From positions 62,001-126,000 of the forward strand of contig NZ_RAQI01000007.1 of assembly GCF_003610465.1 (NCBI RefSeq): a DNA stretch of 64,000 nt. Direction: 5' to 3'. The translations under genes and the position numbers were made by a program. Source of the DNA: Xenorhabdus ehlersii. Its GTDB lineage: Bacteria > Pseudomonadota > Gammaproteobacteria > Enterobacterales > Enterobacteriaceae. Shown piece after piece: positions 48,901-56,154 of the stretch; position 1 is the stretch's first letter, and the number at the start of each line of letters is the position of its first letter. The notes under the pieces are model-generated. The model saw only the letters and a program-made list of their open reading frames with translations, was not told where the DNA came from and ran no database searches.

Positions 48901-50340
48901 CAACGTGCCGGGAGTAACACCGAGTTTTTTGCCGCCCATGAAGTGGCCGATATTCCCCAGCCAACTCTGGCCGGACTGGACAGAGAATATTGCTATGATG
49001 CGGCACTGAATCTGGTGGCCGCGAATGATGAGCGGCAGTGGCTGCGCTATGTGGTAAACGGCAATGGACAAGTGACATCAGTCAGTGATGGCGAACGGTT
49101 GCGTGAGCATTATCAATATGATGCATCCGGTTATCCCGCCCGTCGGTTTGATGGGTTCAATGAGATAGACGGGGAGCGGCTGTACCAGAAAGGGCACCGG
49201 TTACGCCAGCTGGGGCAGCATCTGTTTGAGTATGATGATGCCGGTCGCATGACCGCCCTGCAGTTGTGGGAAGACGGTCACCGTCCGCAACTGACCCGGT
49301 TTAGGTGGAACAGCCAGAATCAACTCATCGGCGTGCAAACGCCGGGCGGGCAACAGTGGGCCTATCGCTATGATGCGTTCGGGCGGCGCACGGAGAAGGT
49401 GTGCGAACGGGCGGGCCAGCGCACCACCTATCTGTGGGATGGCGATGTGCCGGCGGAGATTAGGGAATACCGGCATAACCGGCTGTACAGTATCCGCCAT
49501 CTGGTGTTCGACGGCTGGCAGTTGCTGGCGCAGCAGGTGCAGTTCTTTAGCCCGAACCCGGAAAACCGCCGTGAACAGCTCGCGGGAAAAGTGCAGACCC
49601 AGTACGCGGTGTGCGCCCCGACCGGCGAGCCGCTGGCGTTGTTTGATGCCGCCGGGCACCGGGTCTGGCGCCGGCCGCCGCAGAGTCTGTATGGATTGCG
49701 GCTGGGGGTGTTGGGGGAAAATGCGGAACTGAATCCGGGGCTGCAATATGCCGGCCAGTGGCTGGATGAAGAGAGCGGGCTGGTCTACAATCGGTTCCGG
49801 TATTACTCGCCGGTGGCAGGACAGTATCTGACGCCTGATCCGATTGGTCTACATGGTGGGTTTAACCCTTATAGTTACGTATCAAACCCAACAGGTTTGA
49901 TTGACCCACTTGGGTTGGCAGGATGTGGTGTCACATTAACAGTTAATAAGCCAAAGATCTTGGGTACGAACTTATCCGATGCTGAACGTAAGTTCCTTGA
50001 AAGGGAATTTAGGATAAAACAAAATGCGTTGAATAGAGCTGCTAAACGAGGCGAATTAGTTTGGTCTCCAGGTACGCACAATGTAAGGATTTCATCATTA
50101 CAAAATGCTTATAGGAAAGCGGTTTCTGAACGTTATGAAAGAATATTTGGTAAAGCACCAAACTTATCAAAACTCAATGCTGATCACCCGGTTGACCTTA
50201 TAGTCGGTGGTTCTGCAACACAAAGATTGAAAATGTTAAATGAGTCTATCAATAAAAGTGTTGGTAGTGCTTTAAAAAGCGCTGGCAGAAAAGCAGGGTT
50301 AAAAGCCGGTGATAAAATTAGTGAAATAATATTTATTTGA
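45946..50340 (+). CDS. rhs: PAAR-Rhs T6SS effector with C-terminal nuclease-like toxin
   Basis: A 1464-residue polymorphic toxin. In order: a prePAAR motif AAREGD (about residues 34-39), strongly hydrophobic helices (about 45-110) that the Eag chaperone would cover, a PAAR domain (about 115-200, SKGSPNVLIEGKPAAR, FINGEPAARMNDKL), and the Rhs/YD-repeat shell (about 270-1290, many xxYDxxGR units such as YEYDEWGN). The conserved core end PDPIGLHGG-N-YSYV-NPTG and IDPLGLA is at 1300-1325, where the tip is normally cleaved. The last 139 residues are the toxin; they are AT-rich, unlike the core. The motif NADHPVDLIVGG followed by LNESINKSVGSAL resembles HNH/endonuclease VII-fold Rhs tips (tentative). 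AGGAGG precedes the ATG. Confidence 0.9.
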   Translation: MGLGDDIVTRIARVGATHAVGRVMPPAQPRGPAAAREGDIIQHSSFLGALAGAVVGALIGAAVFAAASAVIVGTGGLATAAVLALGTAGTLALGGFISDVSAAVTNMVDSIGPPDGAISKGSPNVLIEGKPAARATVDLAACSKHPPPLIAQGSESVFINGEPAARMNDKLVCGATIKSGASKVFIGSGQGTYLDIEEEFSGWQRALLIAVEFIVPPSRGLAKGLGKLLTKTGRQAVLKGAIKGAKTVGSTVRKNVQCAKTAFKETRGLKRYWVSTKKFFTGDPIDVTTGALFDQRTDMELGQTLPLRFTRSWSPGQRGLLGENWFDNFSECVLVTGDRIEILTIEGASLHFALPASVDHSINPDHPEFQLSRKKSGFVLTERNNPVRKYFSLRALTEKEAPTSVQRWRLTEHRDRNGNAVHFHYNEMHQLDKVTHSDGAELRLFYREDGLLADIRRTDNDLNDVMARYRYHDNGALAEADSTQYFHLFYNYNAQGLISRWSDGDQTAVDYTYDAQGRCIHSVGSGGFYPVQLTYEPGITRSTTPQGHITTWHYNDQQQVTQVETPCGHVTRYEYDEWGNLCRQILPAGQILTLEYLADTGLVTAFTDAIGATWQYHYDEADRLISMTDPLGRVWWQQYDDKGNADCFIAPDGSKTTLTRNAFGLVIAAEDTAGSKRTWEYDTQKRLTRLFDEENRSLRLGYDSHDRLQRLASGGGALWLWEYDRHHRVALSDRPNNSLERFRHDRHGNLTAWTDARGVQWHIEYGPFDLPVGRIDGEGHRWQYRYDPDSLQLVEVINPQGESYRYTLDADGRVITETDYAGTQWRYAYDGNGNCLEKRDALGNVTRFEYDAASRMTAMHTPEGTTTYRYDILGRLLEVIAPENTPLTFEYDDQDRIVKETQAHGDIQRDYPDNATVARTLQTGDGQCWQVTFEANKVGELRRFNLNGEHTLNIERDDDGHEWHRQSDKGFILRQEHSLMGQLTAQRAGSNTEFFAAHEVADIPQPTLAGLDREYCYDAALNLVAANDERQWLRYVVNGNGQVTSVSDGERLREHYQYDASGYPARRFDGFNEIDGERLYQKGHRLRQLGQHLFEYDDAGRMTALQLWEDGHRPQLTRFRWNSQNQLIGVQTPGGQQWAYRYDAFGRRTEKVCERAGQRTTYLWDGDVPAEIREYRHNRLYSIRHLVFDGWQLLAQQVQFFSPNPENRREQLAGKVQTQYAVCAPTGEPLALFDAAGHRVWRRPPQSLYGLRLGVLGENAELNPGLQYAGQWLDEESGLVYNRFRYYSPVAGQYLTPDPIGLHGGFNPYSYVSNPTGLIDPLGLAGCGVTLTVNKPKILGTNLSDAERKFLEREFRIKQNALNRAAKRGELVWSPGTHNVRISSLQNAYRKAVSERYERIFGKAPNLSKLNADHPVDLIVGGSATQRLKMLNESINKSVGSALKSAGRKAGLKAGDKISEIIFI

Positions 50341-50351
50341 GGATGATATAA

Positions 50352-50798
50352 ATGAAAGATTCTTTTTCTTTCACAACAGATACAGCAACATTAGCTATAT
50401 TTGATTTGCAAGCAATAAAACATAGAAAAACAGACGCTCCTGATTGGTGGTCTATTCCTGATGATGAGCTACATGAAATGAATGAAGGCAATATTGCCTT
50501 TGTGGGCTTAGTTGATGATGGTGTTTATTCTGTTGAATTAGTTGATAATATAGAAAATCCTGATGTTGAAGTGTGTATAAAATTCCCATCGGGAGAAATA
50601 TTTATTGGTGCAGGAGAAGATACTACAGGCGGGGATCTTGAGCCTGATGACTCAGAATATATATCTGGAAAGAAAATATTTATAACTCCCGGTAGCTATA
50701 CAATTTTTGTAAAAAAAGAAGAAGATAATTTACGAATTTCATTAGTAAAAGGCGAATGTGATTCTAATAGTTTTCAAGAATCAATCAGATTAGATTAA
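50352..50798 (+). CDS. Candidate immunity protein for the Rhs toxin
   Basis: A 148-residue acidic protein starting 11 bases after the rhs stop, with GAGGATGATATAA before its ATG. It has no signal peptide or membrane helix, consistent with a cytoplasmic partner of a nuclease tip. The opening FSFTTDTATLAIFDLQAIKHR and a repeated acidic pattern are visible; I do not recognise the family with certainty. Base composition matches the AT-rich toxin tip, not the GC-rich Rhs core, as expected for a toxin-immunity pair that moves together. Confidence 0.7.
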   Translation: MKDSFSFTTDTATLAIFDLQAIKHRKTDAPDWWSIPDDELHEMNEGNIAFVGLVDDGVYSVELVDNIENPDVEVCIKFPSGEIFIGAGEDTTGGDLEPDDSEYISGKKIFITPGSYTIFVKKEEDNLRISLVKGECDSNSFQESIRLD

Positions 50799-50840
50799 AA
50801 AGTTGGGAATACTTTTAGAGTTTTCCAATTAGCAAAATAT

Positions 50841-50876
50841 GATATGGCTACTTTTGAAATTAAAGGTAGCCATATC
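50841..50876 (+). terminator. Terminator after the Rhs immunity gene
   Basis: GATATGGCTAC (50841-50851) and GTAGCCATATC (50866-50876) form a perfect 11-bp stem, followed by TATGTTTTTG. It ends the vasL-vgrG-eagR-rhs-immunity module. Confidence 0.8.
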
Positions 50877-50949
50877 TATGTTTTTGTAGTGGAACGTTTT
50901 TTATTACCCTGCCTGATAATCCCCAATCAGTTCCCGCATTCTCAATTTA

Positions 50950-51869
50950 GGCTGCGTCCCTTAATTAGATAACCGCCTGTAAAAGAGTCGAATACAGCCT
51001 AATTTCACCATGGACAAATAGTTTCGTGCGGTTTTTTCGTAACGGGTTGCAATACGCCGATTTCCTTTCAGAAAACCGAAACAGCGTTCGACAACATTGC
51101 GGTCACGATAAGCCTGTTCATCAAATTGCGTACGACCATCAGCACTGCCTTTTTCATTGATTTTATAAGGAATAACGCTTTTGATCCTCAATTTACGCAG
51201 ATAACCGCGGAGCTTTCTACTCGAATACCCTTTGTCTGCCAGCACGGCTTTGCCACGTCGTTTCATGAAACCATTTTTGCGTTGTATACCAATGCCGTCG
51301 AGCAAAGGGATGGCGGATTGACTTTCATGAGCTTGCCCAGCGGTCAACATCAGGTTGAGGGGAAAACCCTTTCCGTCGGTTGCCAGGTGGATTTTGGTGC
51401 CATAACCACCGCGTGAGCGACCCAGCGCATGATCGTCAGTGATATCGGGATGTTTTTTTTCGCGCCTGCGGCATCTTTACTCGCGCGAATATTGCTGCCA
51501 TCCAGGCAAATTTCAGCCCAGTCAATCAAGCCTTTTTCATCCAGAATGGACAGTAACCGATTAAATATCTTGTTGATAATGCCCGATTTTGACCAGCGAT
51601 TAAATCGGTTATAGACCGTTTTCCAAGGGCCATAGCGTTCAGGTAAATCACGCCACGGTGCCCCGGAGCACAAGACCCAGAACATCCCATTCATCACACG
51701 GCGGTGTTCAACATGTGGACGTCCTGCTCGCTCTGAATGGACCGGGGGCAAACAAGGTTCTATCACTATCCATGCGTCATCAGGAATGTCGTAGCGTGCC
51801 ATCATCTTTTTCCCATATTGAAAACAGTTTAGATGAGAATACTATCAATTTACATTAAGGGACACAGCC
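50950..51869 (-). mobile_element. IS5-family (IS427-like group) insertion sequence
   Basis: A 920-bp element with imperfect terminal inverted repeats: GGCTGCGTCCCTTAAT at 50950 and, on the other strand, GGCTGTGTCCCTTAAT ending at 51869 (one mismatch). It is flanked by a TA duplication (50948-50949 and 51870-51871). It carries two overlapping transposase frames on the minus strand. The interrupted target is known exactly because an uninterrupted homologous copy exists at 57384-57538. Confidence 0.9.
50961..51805 (-). CDS. IS5-family DDE transposase made by frameshift (OrfA-OrfB)
   Basis: OrfA (51805 to about 51453) begins MMARYDIPDDAWIVIEPCLP and has the first catalytic aspartate in CLDGSNIRAS. 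OrfB (to 50961) has the second in VLADKGYSSRKLRGY and the glutamate in RDRNVVERCFGFLKGNRR. The switch falls at an A8 run (T8 at 51453-51460 on the plus strand): a -1 slip converts AKKNIP into AKKKHPDITDDHALGRSRGG, restoring the normal family sequence. Such A-rich slippery sites are used by many IS elements, so the transposase may be functional. Confidence 0.8.
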
Positions 51870-52219
51870 TAATCTCACTGAGCTGGTCTTGCTGGCGCTG
51901 GTACTGTTGCTTAATGGTTCGGGTGTCATCGCTGTCAGGGATCAGCACAATGCAGCCCTCCATAATCTTGACGGTGAGTGTACCGCCAATCTCAAAGCCC
52001 GCCGCTTTAAGCCATCTGCCTGTTAAATTTATTGCGGGTCGGGGGTTTGGCCTGCCATTTTGCGGCACGTATCCCACAGTGTAATACCGTTCTGTTTTGG
52101 CAGCTTTATTTACTGCACGGTTTTGCCTAGAATGCGCCTTAGCCATCATTCAACTCCTTATTAGTTGCTTGTGGTTAGCATTCTGGTCGTGCTCCAACAC
52201 GGTCAGAATGCGTTAAATC

Positions 52220-52618
52220 TCAGTGTGTGATATTAATTGCCTGTTTAATCTTCTCTTGGGTGATTGCCATGTCCAGAATGCGGCAAATCACATCCTGATC
52301 TTCTGCTTTTAACCCGTCAACCTGCTTACACAACTCTTTTAGCCGCTTGTTTTTAATATCAAAAACGGGCGCGGTTGCCCCTTCTTCACCCAACAGTAAA
52401 TGGTCAATACTGACTTCCAGTAACTGCGCCAGTTTAATGATGTAATCAAACTGGGGCTTAACCTGCCCCTGTTCCCAGCGTCCTACCATCCTGGGCTGGA
52501 TATCCAGCAAATTCGCCAGTTCTATCTGTGTAAGCTGTCTGGCCTTGCGCAGCGTGGCAAGGCGTTTACCAAAATCAGTCATAAATGAACAAAGCCAGTT
52601 AATGTGTTTGTTCATCAT
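52220..52618 (-). CDS. Xre-family transcriptional regulator
   Basis: A 132-residue protein with a Cro/CI-type helix-turn-helix at about residues 20-75 (FGKRLATLRKARQLTQIELA, MVGRWEQGQ, SIDHLLLGE). The ATG at 52618 has AAGGA at good distance; an internal start (52582) matches the usual domain edge but has no ribosome binding site. It is divergent from the primase-like gene, and a palindrome covers both promoters, so it probably represses itself and that gene. Confidence 0.85.
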   Translation of the reverse strand: MMNKHINWLCSFMTDFGKRLATLRKARQLTQIELANLLDIQPRMVGRWEQGQVKPQFDYIIKLAQLLEVSIDHLLLGEEGATAPVFDIKNKRLKELCKQVDGLKAEDQDVICRILDMAITQEKIKQAINITH

Positions 52619-52653
52619 GATAAGTGTCCTTTTTGAGTGCTGGGCTTGAAAGT

Positions 52654-52688
52654 ATTATATTGACCTGTATTATATAGGTCAATAATGA
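52654..52688. promoter_or_regulatory. Two-faced promoter with palindromic operator (copy 1)
   Basis: Arms TTGACCT (52660-52666) and AGGTCAA (52676-52682) belong to a 23-base palindrome with one mismatched pair. TTGACC is the -35 box on both strands. Plus strand: TTGACC, 17 bases, TAATGA (52683-52688). Minus strand: TTGACC (52682-52677), 17 bases, TATAAT (52659-52654). A repressor bound here would block both genes at once. Confidence 0.8.
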
Positions 52689-52715
52689 CCTTGATGCATT
52701 TTAAAGGATTAAGAC

Positions 52716-53210
52716 ATGGCTCGCATTCCCGACGCAGAATTACAGCACCTGAAAGCCGCCGTTCCTTTAGTCGCCGTCCTTGAGCAGCAGGGGCGGCAGG
52801 TGATTAAACGCGGTAAAGACAGGCTTGTGCTGTGCCCGTTCCATCAGGAAAAAACCCCCTCGATGGTGATCACCCCGTCGAAAAATCTCTATCATTGTTT
52901 TGGCTGCGATGCCGGCGGTTCGGTGCTCGACTGGGTGATGAAAACGGAAAATCTGAGCCTGCGTCATGCCTGTGAACGGTTGCGGGCGATGCTCGGCCGC
53001 AATCCGGCGGTCGAGCCGCTGGTTGACTCGTCGGAACTGCTCAGCGATGTGGCCGGGCAGCAGGCGCTGCTGTCACGGGTGGTTGAGTTTTATCACCATA
53101 CGCTGCTCAGTGCCCCGGAAGCGCAGGCCTATCTGACCCAACGGCGGCTGAACCAGCCTGAATTAGTGGCGCAGTTTAAGCTGGGCTTTGCCAACCGCAC
53201 GCTGGGGTAA
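52716..53210 (+). pseudogene. Truncated 5' copy of the primase-like gene
   Basis: A 164-residue product identical, apart from single substitutions, to the N terminus of the full gene at 53465, including the CHC2 zinc finger (C40, H43, C61, C64). The duplication junction ends the frame a few codons after FANRTLG. It keeps its own promoter and ribosome binding site (AAAGGA), so a free zinc-finger domain could be produced. Confidence 0.85.
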
Positions 53211-53367
53211 CCTGCCCCTGTTCCCAGCGTCCTACCATCCTGGGCTGGATATCCAGCAAATTCGCCAGTTCTATCTGTGTAAGCTGTCTGGCCTTGCGCA
53301 GCGTGGCAAGGCGTTTACCAAAATCAGTCATAAATGAACAAAGCCAGTTAATGTGTTTGTTCATCAT
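53176..53367 (-). pseudogene. Truncated second copy of the Xre regulator gene
   Basis: A 63-residue frame with the same start, ribosome binding site and first 52 residues as the full regulator, including most of the helix-turn-helix up to RWEQGQV, then about ten unrelated residues from antisense primase sequence. The C-terminal dimerisation part is lost. It is driven by the duplicated promoter. Confidence 0.8.
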
Positions 53368-53402
53368 GATAAGTGTCCTTTTTGAGTGCTGGGCTTGAAA
53401 GT

Positions 53403-53437
53403 ATTATATTGACCTGTATTATATAGGTCAATAATGA
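53403..53437. promoter_or_regulatory. Two-faced promoter with palindromic operator (copy 2)
   Basis: The same operator as at 52654-52688, exactly 749 bases further on, with arms TTGACCT (53409) and AGGTCAA (ending 53431). It faces the full-length primase-like gene and the truncated regulator. Confidence 0.8.
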
Positions 53438-53464
53438 CCTTGACGCATTTTAAAGGATTAAGAC

Positions 53465-55729
53465 ATGGCTCGCATTCCCGACGCAGAATTACAGCACCTG
53501 AAAGCCGCAGTTCCTTTAGTCGCCGTCCTTGAGCAGCAGGGGCGGCAGGTGATTAAACGCGGTAAAGACAGGCTTGTGCTGTGCCCGTTCCATCAGGAAA
53601 AAACCCCCTCGATGGTGATCACCCCGTCGAAAAATCTCTATCATTGTTTTGGCTGCGATGCCGGCGGTTCGGTGCTCGACTGGGTGATGAAAACGGAAAA
53701 TCTGAGCCTGCGTCATGCCTGTGAACGGTTGCGGGCGATGCTCGGCCGCAATCCGGCGGTCGAGCCGCTGGTTGACTCGTCGGAACTGCTCAGCGATGTG
53801 GCCGGGCAGCAGGCGCTGCTGTCACGGGTGGTTGAGTTTTATCACCATACGCTGCTCAATGCCCCGGAAGCGCAGGCCTATCTGACCCAACGGCGGCTGA
53901 ACCAGCCTGAATTAGTGGCGCAGTTTAAGCTGGGCTTTGCCAACCGCACGCTGGGGTATCGCCTGCCCGCCCGACAACTGAAAGCCGGGGCGGAGATCCG
54001 CGCACAGCTCCAGGCGGCCGGGGTGTTGCGTGACAGCGGGCATGAACACTTCAGCGGTTCGCTGGTCATTCCGGTGATCGGTCTGGCAGGTCAGGTGCAG
54101 GAAATGTACGGCCGCAAAATCCTTGACCGTCTGCGGGCAGGCACCCCCAGGCATCTCTACCTGCCGGGTGCGCATGGCGGCGTCTGGAATGCGGCGGCAC
54201 TGATGGCCTCGAAAAGCCTGATCCTGTGTGAATCGCTGATTGATGCGCTGTCGTTCTGGGTGGCCGGACACCGCCCTGTCACGGCGGCTTACGGTGTGAA
54301 CGGGGTGACAGCCGATCACTGGCAGGCCTTTGCCCAGTACGGGATTAAGCAGGTGCTGATCGCCTTCGACAATGACAGCGCCGGCAATGAAGCCGCGGTG
54401 AAACTGGCCGTAGCGCTGGCCGCCAAAGGGATCACCCCGCTGCGGGTGATGTTCCCGCCGGGCAGGGATGCCAACAGTTATCTGTGTCAGGTCGCCGAGC
54501 CGGAAAGCGCCTTTGCCCTGCTGCTTGAAAGTGCTGTACCGATGCAGGATGTGGCTGGCCTCGTTGCGGTTGAGCCTCAGACGGCTGATCCCGTCACGGT
54601 TCCCGAACCCGCCCCCAACACCACACCGGGGGTTGTCTGTGAGTCCGGCGAGAATGGCGAGCTGCTGATATCGGTCGGCACACTGCAATGGTGTCTGCGG
54701 GGCATGGGAGCAGTCAAAGCCGGTGCTGCCGCCATGAAACTCAATGCGCAGGTGCTGGACAGGCAAAGCGGGGTGCTGTTCGTGGATGGCGTTGATCTGA
54801 TGAGTGCCCGCAGCCGGAACAGTTATGCCAGGCTGGCGGCTACCGAACTGGGGCTGGCAGACGGGGTACTGCGGCGTTCACTGGGGCAGGTGTTGCTGGC
54901 TGTCGAGCAGTGGCTACAGCAGGCGAAAAACCCGGCGGCGGTGCAACCTGAACTGAATGAAGCTGAACGGGAGGCCGCACTGGCCTTGCTGCAAGATCCG
55001 GCGCTGGTCAGTCGTATCACCGCTGATTTAGCCGCCTGTGGTGTGGTCGGTGAATCAACCAATCTGTTAGCGGGGTATCTGGCCGCCGTGAGCCGCAAGT
55101 TGCCCAAACCCTTAGCGGTCCTGATCCAGAGCAGCAGCGCCGCAGGCAAGAGCCGCCTGATGGCGGCGGTGCTGAACCTGATACCGGCAGAAGAGCGGGT
55201 GCAGTACAGTGCCATGACCGGGCAGAGTCTGTTTTATCTGGGGGAAACCCATCTCCAGCATAAGATTTTGGCGATAGCGGAAGAAGAAGGCGTGCGGCAG
55301 GCCGCCTATGCGTTGAAGTTGTTGCAAAGTGATGGCGAGCTGACGATGGCAAGCACGGGCAAAGATGAGACGATCGGAACACTGGTCACCAAAAGCTACA
55401 CGGTGAAAGGCCCGGTGATGCTGATGTTGACGACGACTGCCATTGATGTGGATGAAGAGCTGCTGAACCGCTGTCTGGTGCTGACGGTCAATGAATCCCG
55501 CGCACAGACCGAAGCGATCCATGCGGTGCAGCGCCATAAACAAACGCTCGAAGGCCTGTTGGCTGAGAACGAGCGGGAGTATCTCACGGCCCTGCACCAG
55601 AACGCCCAACGGTTGCTTAAACCGTTGAATGTGGTGAATCCCTATGCCGCGCAACTGACCTTTATGTCCGACAAAACCCGTACCCGCCGTGACCATATGA
55701 AATATCTCATCCTGATCCGTTGGGGCTGA
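53465..55729 (+). CDS. CHC2 zinc-finger/TOPRIM/AAA primase-like protein, 3'-truncated
   Basis: A 754-residue protein. A CHC2 zinc finger (C40, H43, C61, C64; YHCFGCDAGGS) is followed by a TOPRIM domain (about residues 250-340: glutamate in LILCESLIDALSF, aspartates in LIAFDNDSAG) and a C-terminal P-loop ATPase region (about 560-740: IQSSSAAGKSRLMA, ILAIAEEEG, EELLNRCLVLTVNES). This architecture suggests a primase-helicase of a plasmid, phage or satellite element. The end is abnormal: after RTRRDHMKYLILI the frame runs into the core end of an Rhs gene (55711 on) and stops. The native C terminus is missing. Confidence 0.8.
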   Translation: MARIPDAELQHLKAAVPLVAVLEQQGRQVIKRGKDRLVLCPFHQEKTPSMVITPSKNLYHCFGCDAGGSVLDWVMKTENLSLRHACERLRAMLGRNPAVEPLVDSSELLSDVAGQQALLSRVVEFYHHTLLNAPEAQAYLTQRRLNQPELVAQFKLGFANRTLGYRLPARQLKAGAEIRAQLQAAGVLRDSGHEHFSGSLVIPVIGLAGQVQEMYGRKILDRLRAGTPRHLYLPGAHGGVWNAAALMASKSLILCESLIDALSFWVAGHRPVTAAYGVNGVTADHWQAFAQYGIKQVLIAFDNDSAGNEAAVKLAVALAAKGITPLRVMFPPGRDANSYLCQVAEPESAFALLLESAVPMQDVAGLVAVEPQTADPVTVPEPAPNTTPGVVCESGENGELLISVGTLQWCLRGMGAVKAGAAAMKLNAQVLDRQSGVLFVDGVDLMSARSRNSYARLAATELGLADGVLRRSLGQVLLAVEQWLQQAKNPAAVQPELNEAEREAALALLQDPALVSRITADLAACGVVGESTNLLAGYLAAVSRKLPKPLAVLIQSSSAAGKSRLMAAVLNLIPAEERVQYSAMTGQSLFYLGETHLQHKILAIAEEEGVRQAAYALKLLQSDGELTMASTGKDETIGTLVTKSYTVKGPVMLMLTTTAIDVDEELLNRCLVLTVNESRAQTEAIHAVQRHKQTLEGLLAENEREYLTALHQNAQRLLKPLNVVNPYAAQLTFMSDKTRTRRDHMKYLILIRWG

Positions 55730-56139
55730 CAGGTGGTTTGAACCATTATTCATATGTGGAAAATCCGACCGGATGGATAGATCCTCTCGGATTGAAGCAA
55801 GACGAAATCATCCGGTATATGAGTAAACTAGAGGCTCAGCGTTCAATGGCTGCCAGAGGTGGAAAAGGAGGGCTTATTCCTCATAAAGATGGTGAAAAAG
55901 CTGTTTGGGTAAACCATGATGACAACCCTGGGCGCAACCCCGGTAATGAAAAATATCGTGCTGTTATTACTGTCAAAAAAGATGGTGTAGATATACTTAA
56001 CAAGCATACAGATATAGCTAAAGTCGATTATAAAGAAACAGGATTTAAAGATGGAGTTTTATCAAAAACTAACGAACCTAAAGCAAAAGGAATAGGTTTT
56101 AGGATAAATTCAACGAAACTATTAAATCAATCCAAATAG
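55711..56139 (+). pseudogene. Orphan Rhs C-terminal tip (displaced toxin cassette)
   Basis: The frame encodes only the last stretch of an Rhs core, PDPLGLTGGLNHYSYVEN then PTGWIDPLGLK, and a 113-residue tip that differs from the tip of the complete Rhs gene. No Rhs shell precedes it; it is fused to the truncated primase gene in another frame. The tip (EIIRYMSKLEAQRSMAARGG, then GEKAVWVNHDDNPGRNPGN) is AT-rich and of unknown activity. The RYMS-LEA start vaguely recalls ADP-ribosyltransferase-like Rhs tips (very tentative). Only a TTG (55720) offers a start, so it is probably silent unless recombined onto a complete rhs gene. Confidence 0.85.
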
Positions 56140-56154
56140 AATCCAGAGGAAAAG

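Larger units (their letters stand above)
50904..52149 (-). pseudogene. symE: SymE-like toxin gene interrupted by an insertion sequence
   Basis: The 5' part (52149 to about 51870) encodes a SymE-family protein: YYTVGYVPQNGRPNPRPAI, INLTGRWLKAAGF and VKIMEGCIVLIP match the SymE AbrB-like core. At 51869 the IS begins. The missing C terminus (KLRMRELIGDYQAG and stop) lies on the other side at 50949-50904 in the right frame; joined across one TA, the gene is 107 codons. With the IS, translation ends in the IS after 99 residues (tail RLCPLM). SymE is an SOS-linked toxin/RNA-interacting protein in E. coli, controlled by an antisense RNA; such homologues often accompany Rhs loci. AAGGAG precedes the ATGATG start. 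Confidence 0.85.
52459..53957. repeat. 749-bp tandem duplication (two copies)
   Basis: Copy 1 spans about 52459-53207 and copy 2 about 53208-53956. Matching landmarks (the ATG at 52716 and 53465, the operators at 52660 and 53409) are all 749 bases apart. The copies differ by a few substitutions only. TA is shared at the junctions. Each copy holds the 5' part of the Xre gene, the divergent promoter and the 5' part of the primase-like gene. Confidence 0.95.

Noticed and set aside
52459..53957. The 749-bp direct repeat as a composite transposon or IS pair
   Set aside because: No terminal inverted repeats, no transposase; the units are directly abutting with 2-bp microhomology, so simple tandem duplication explains it.
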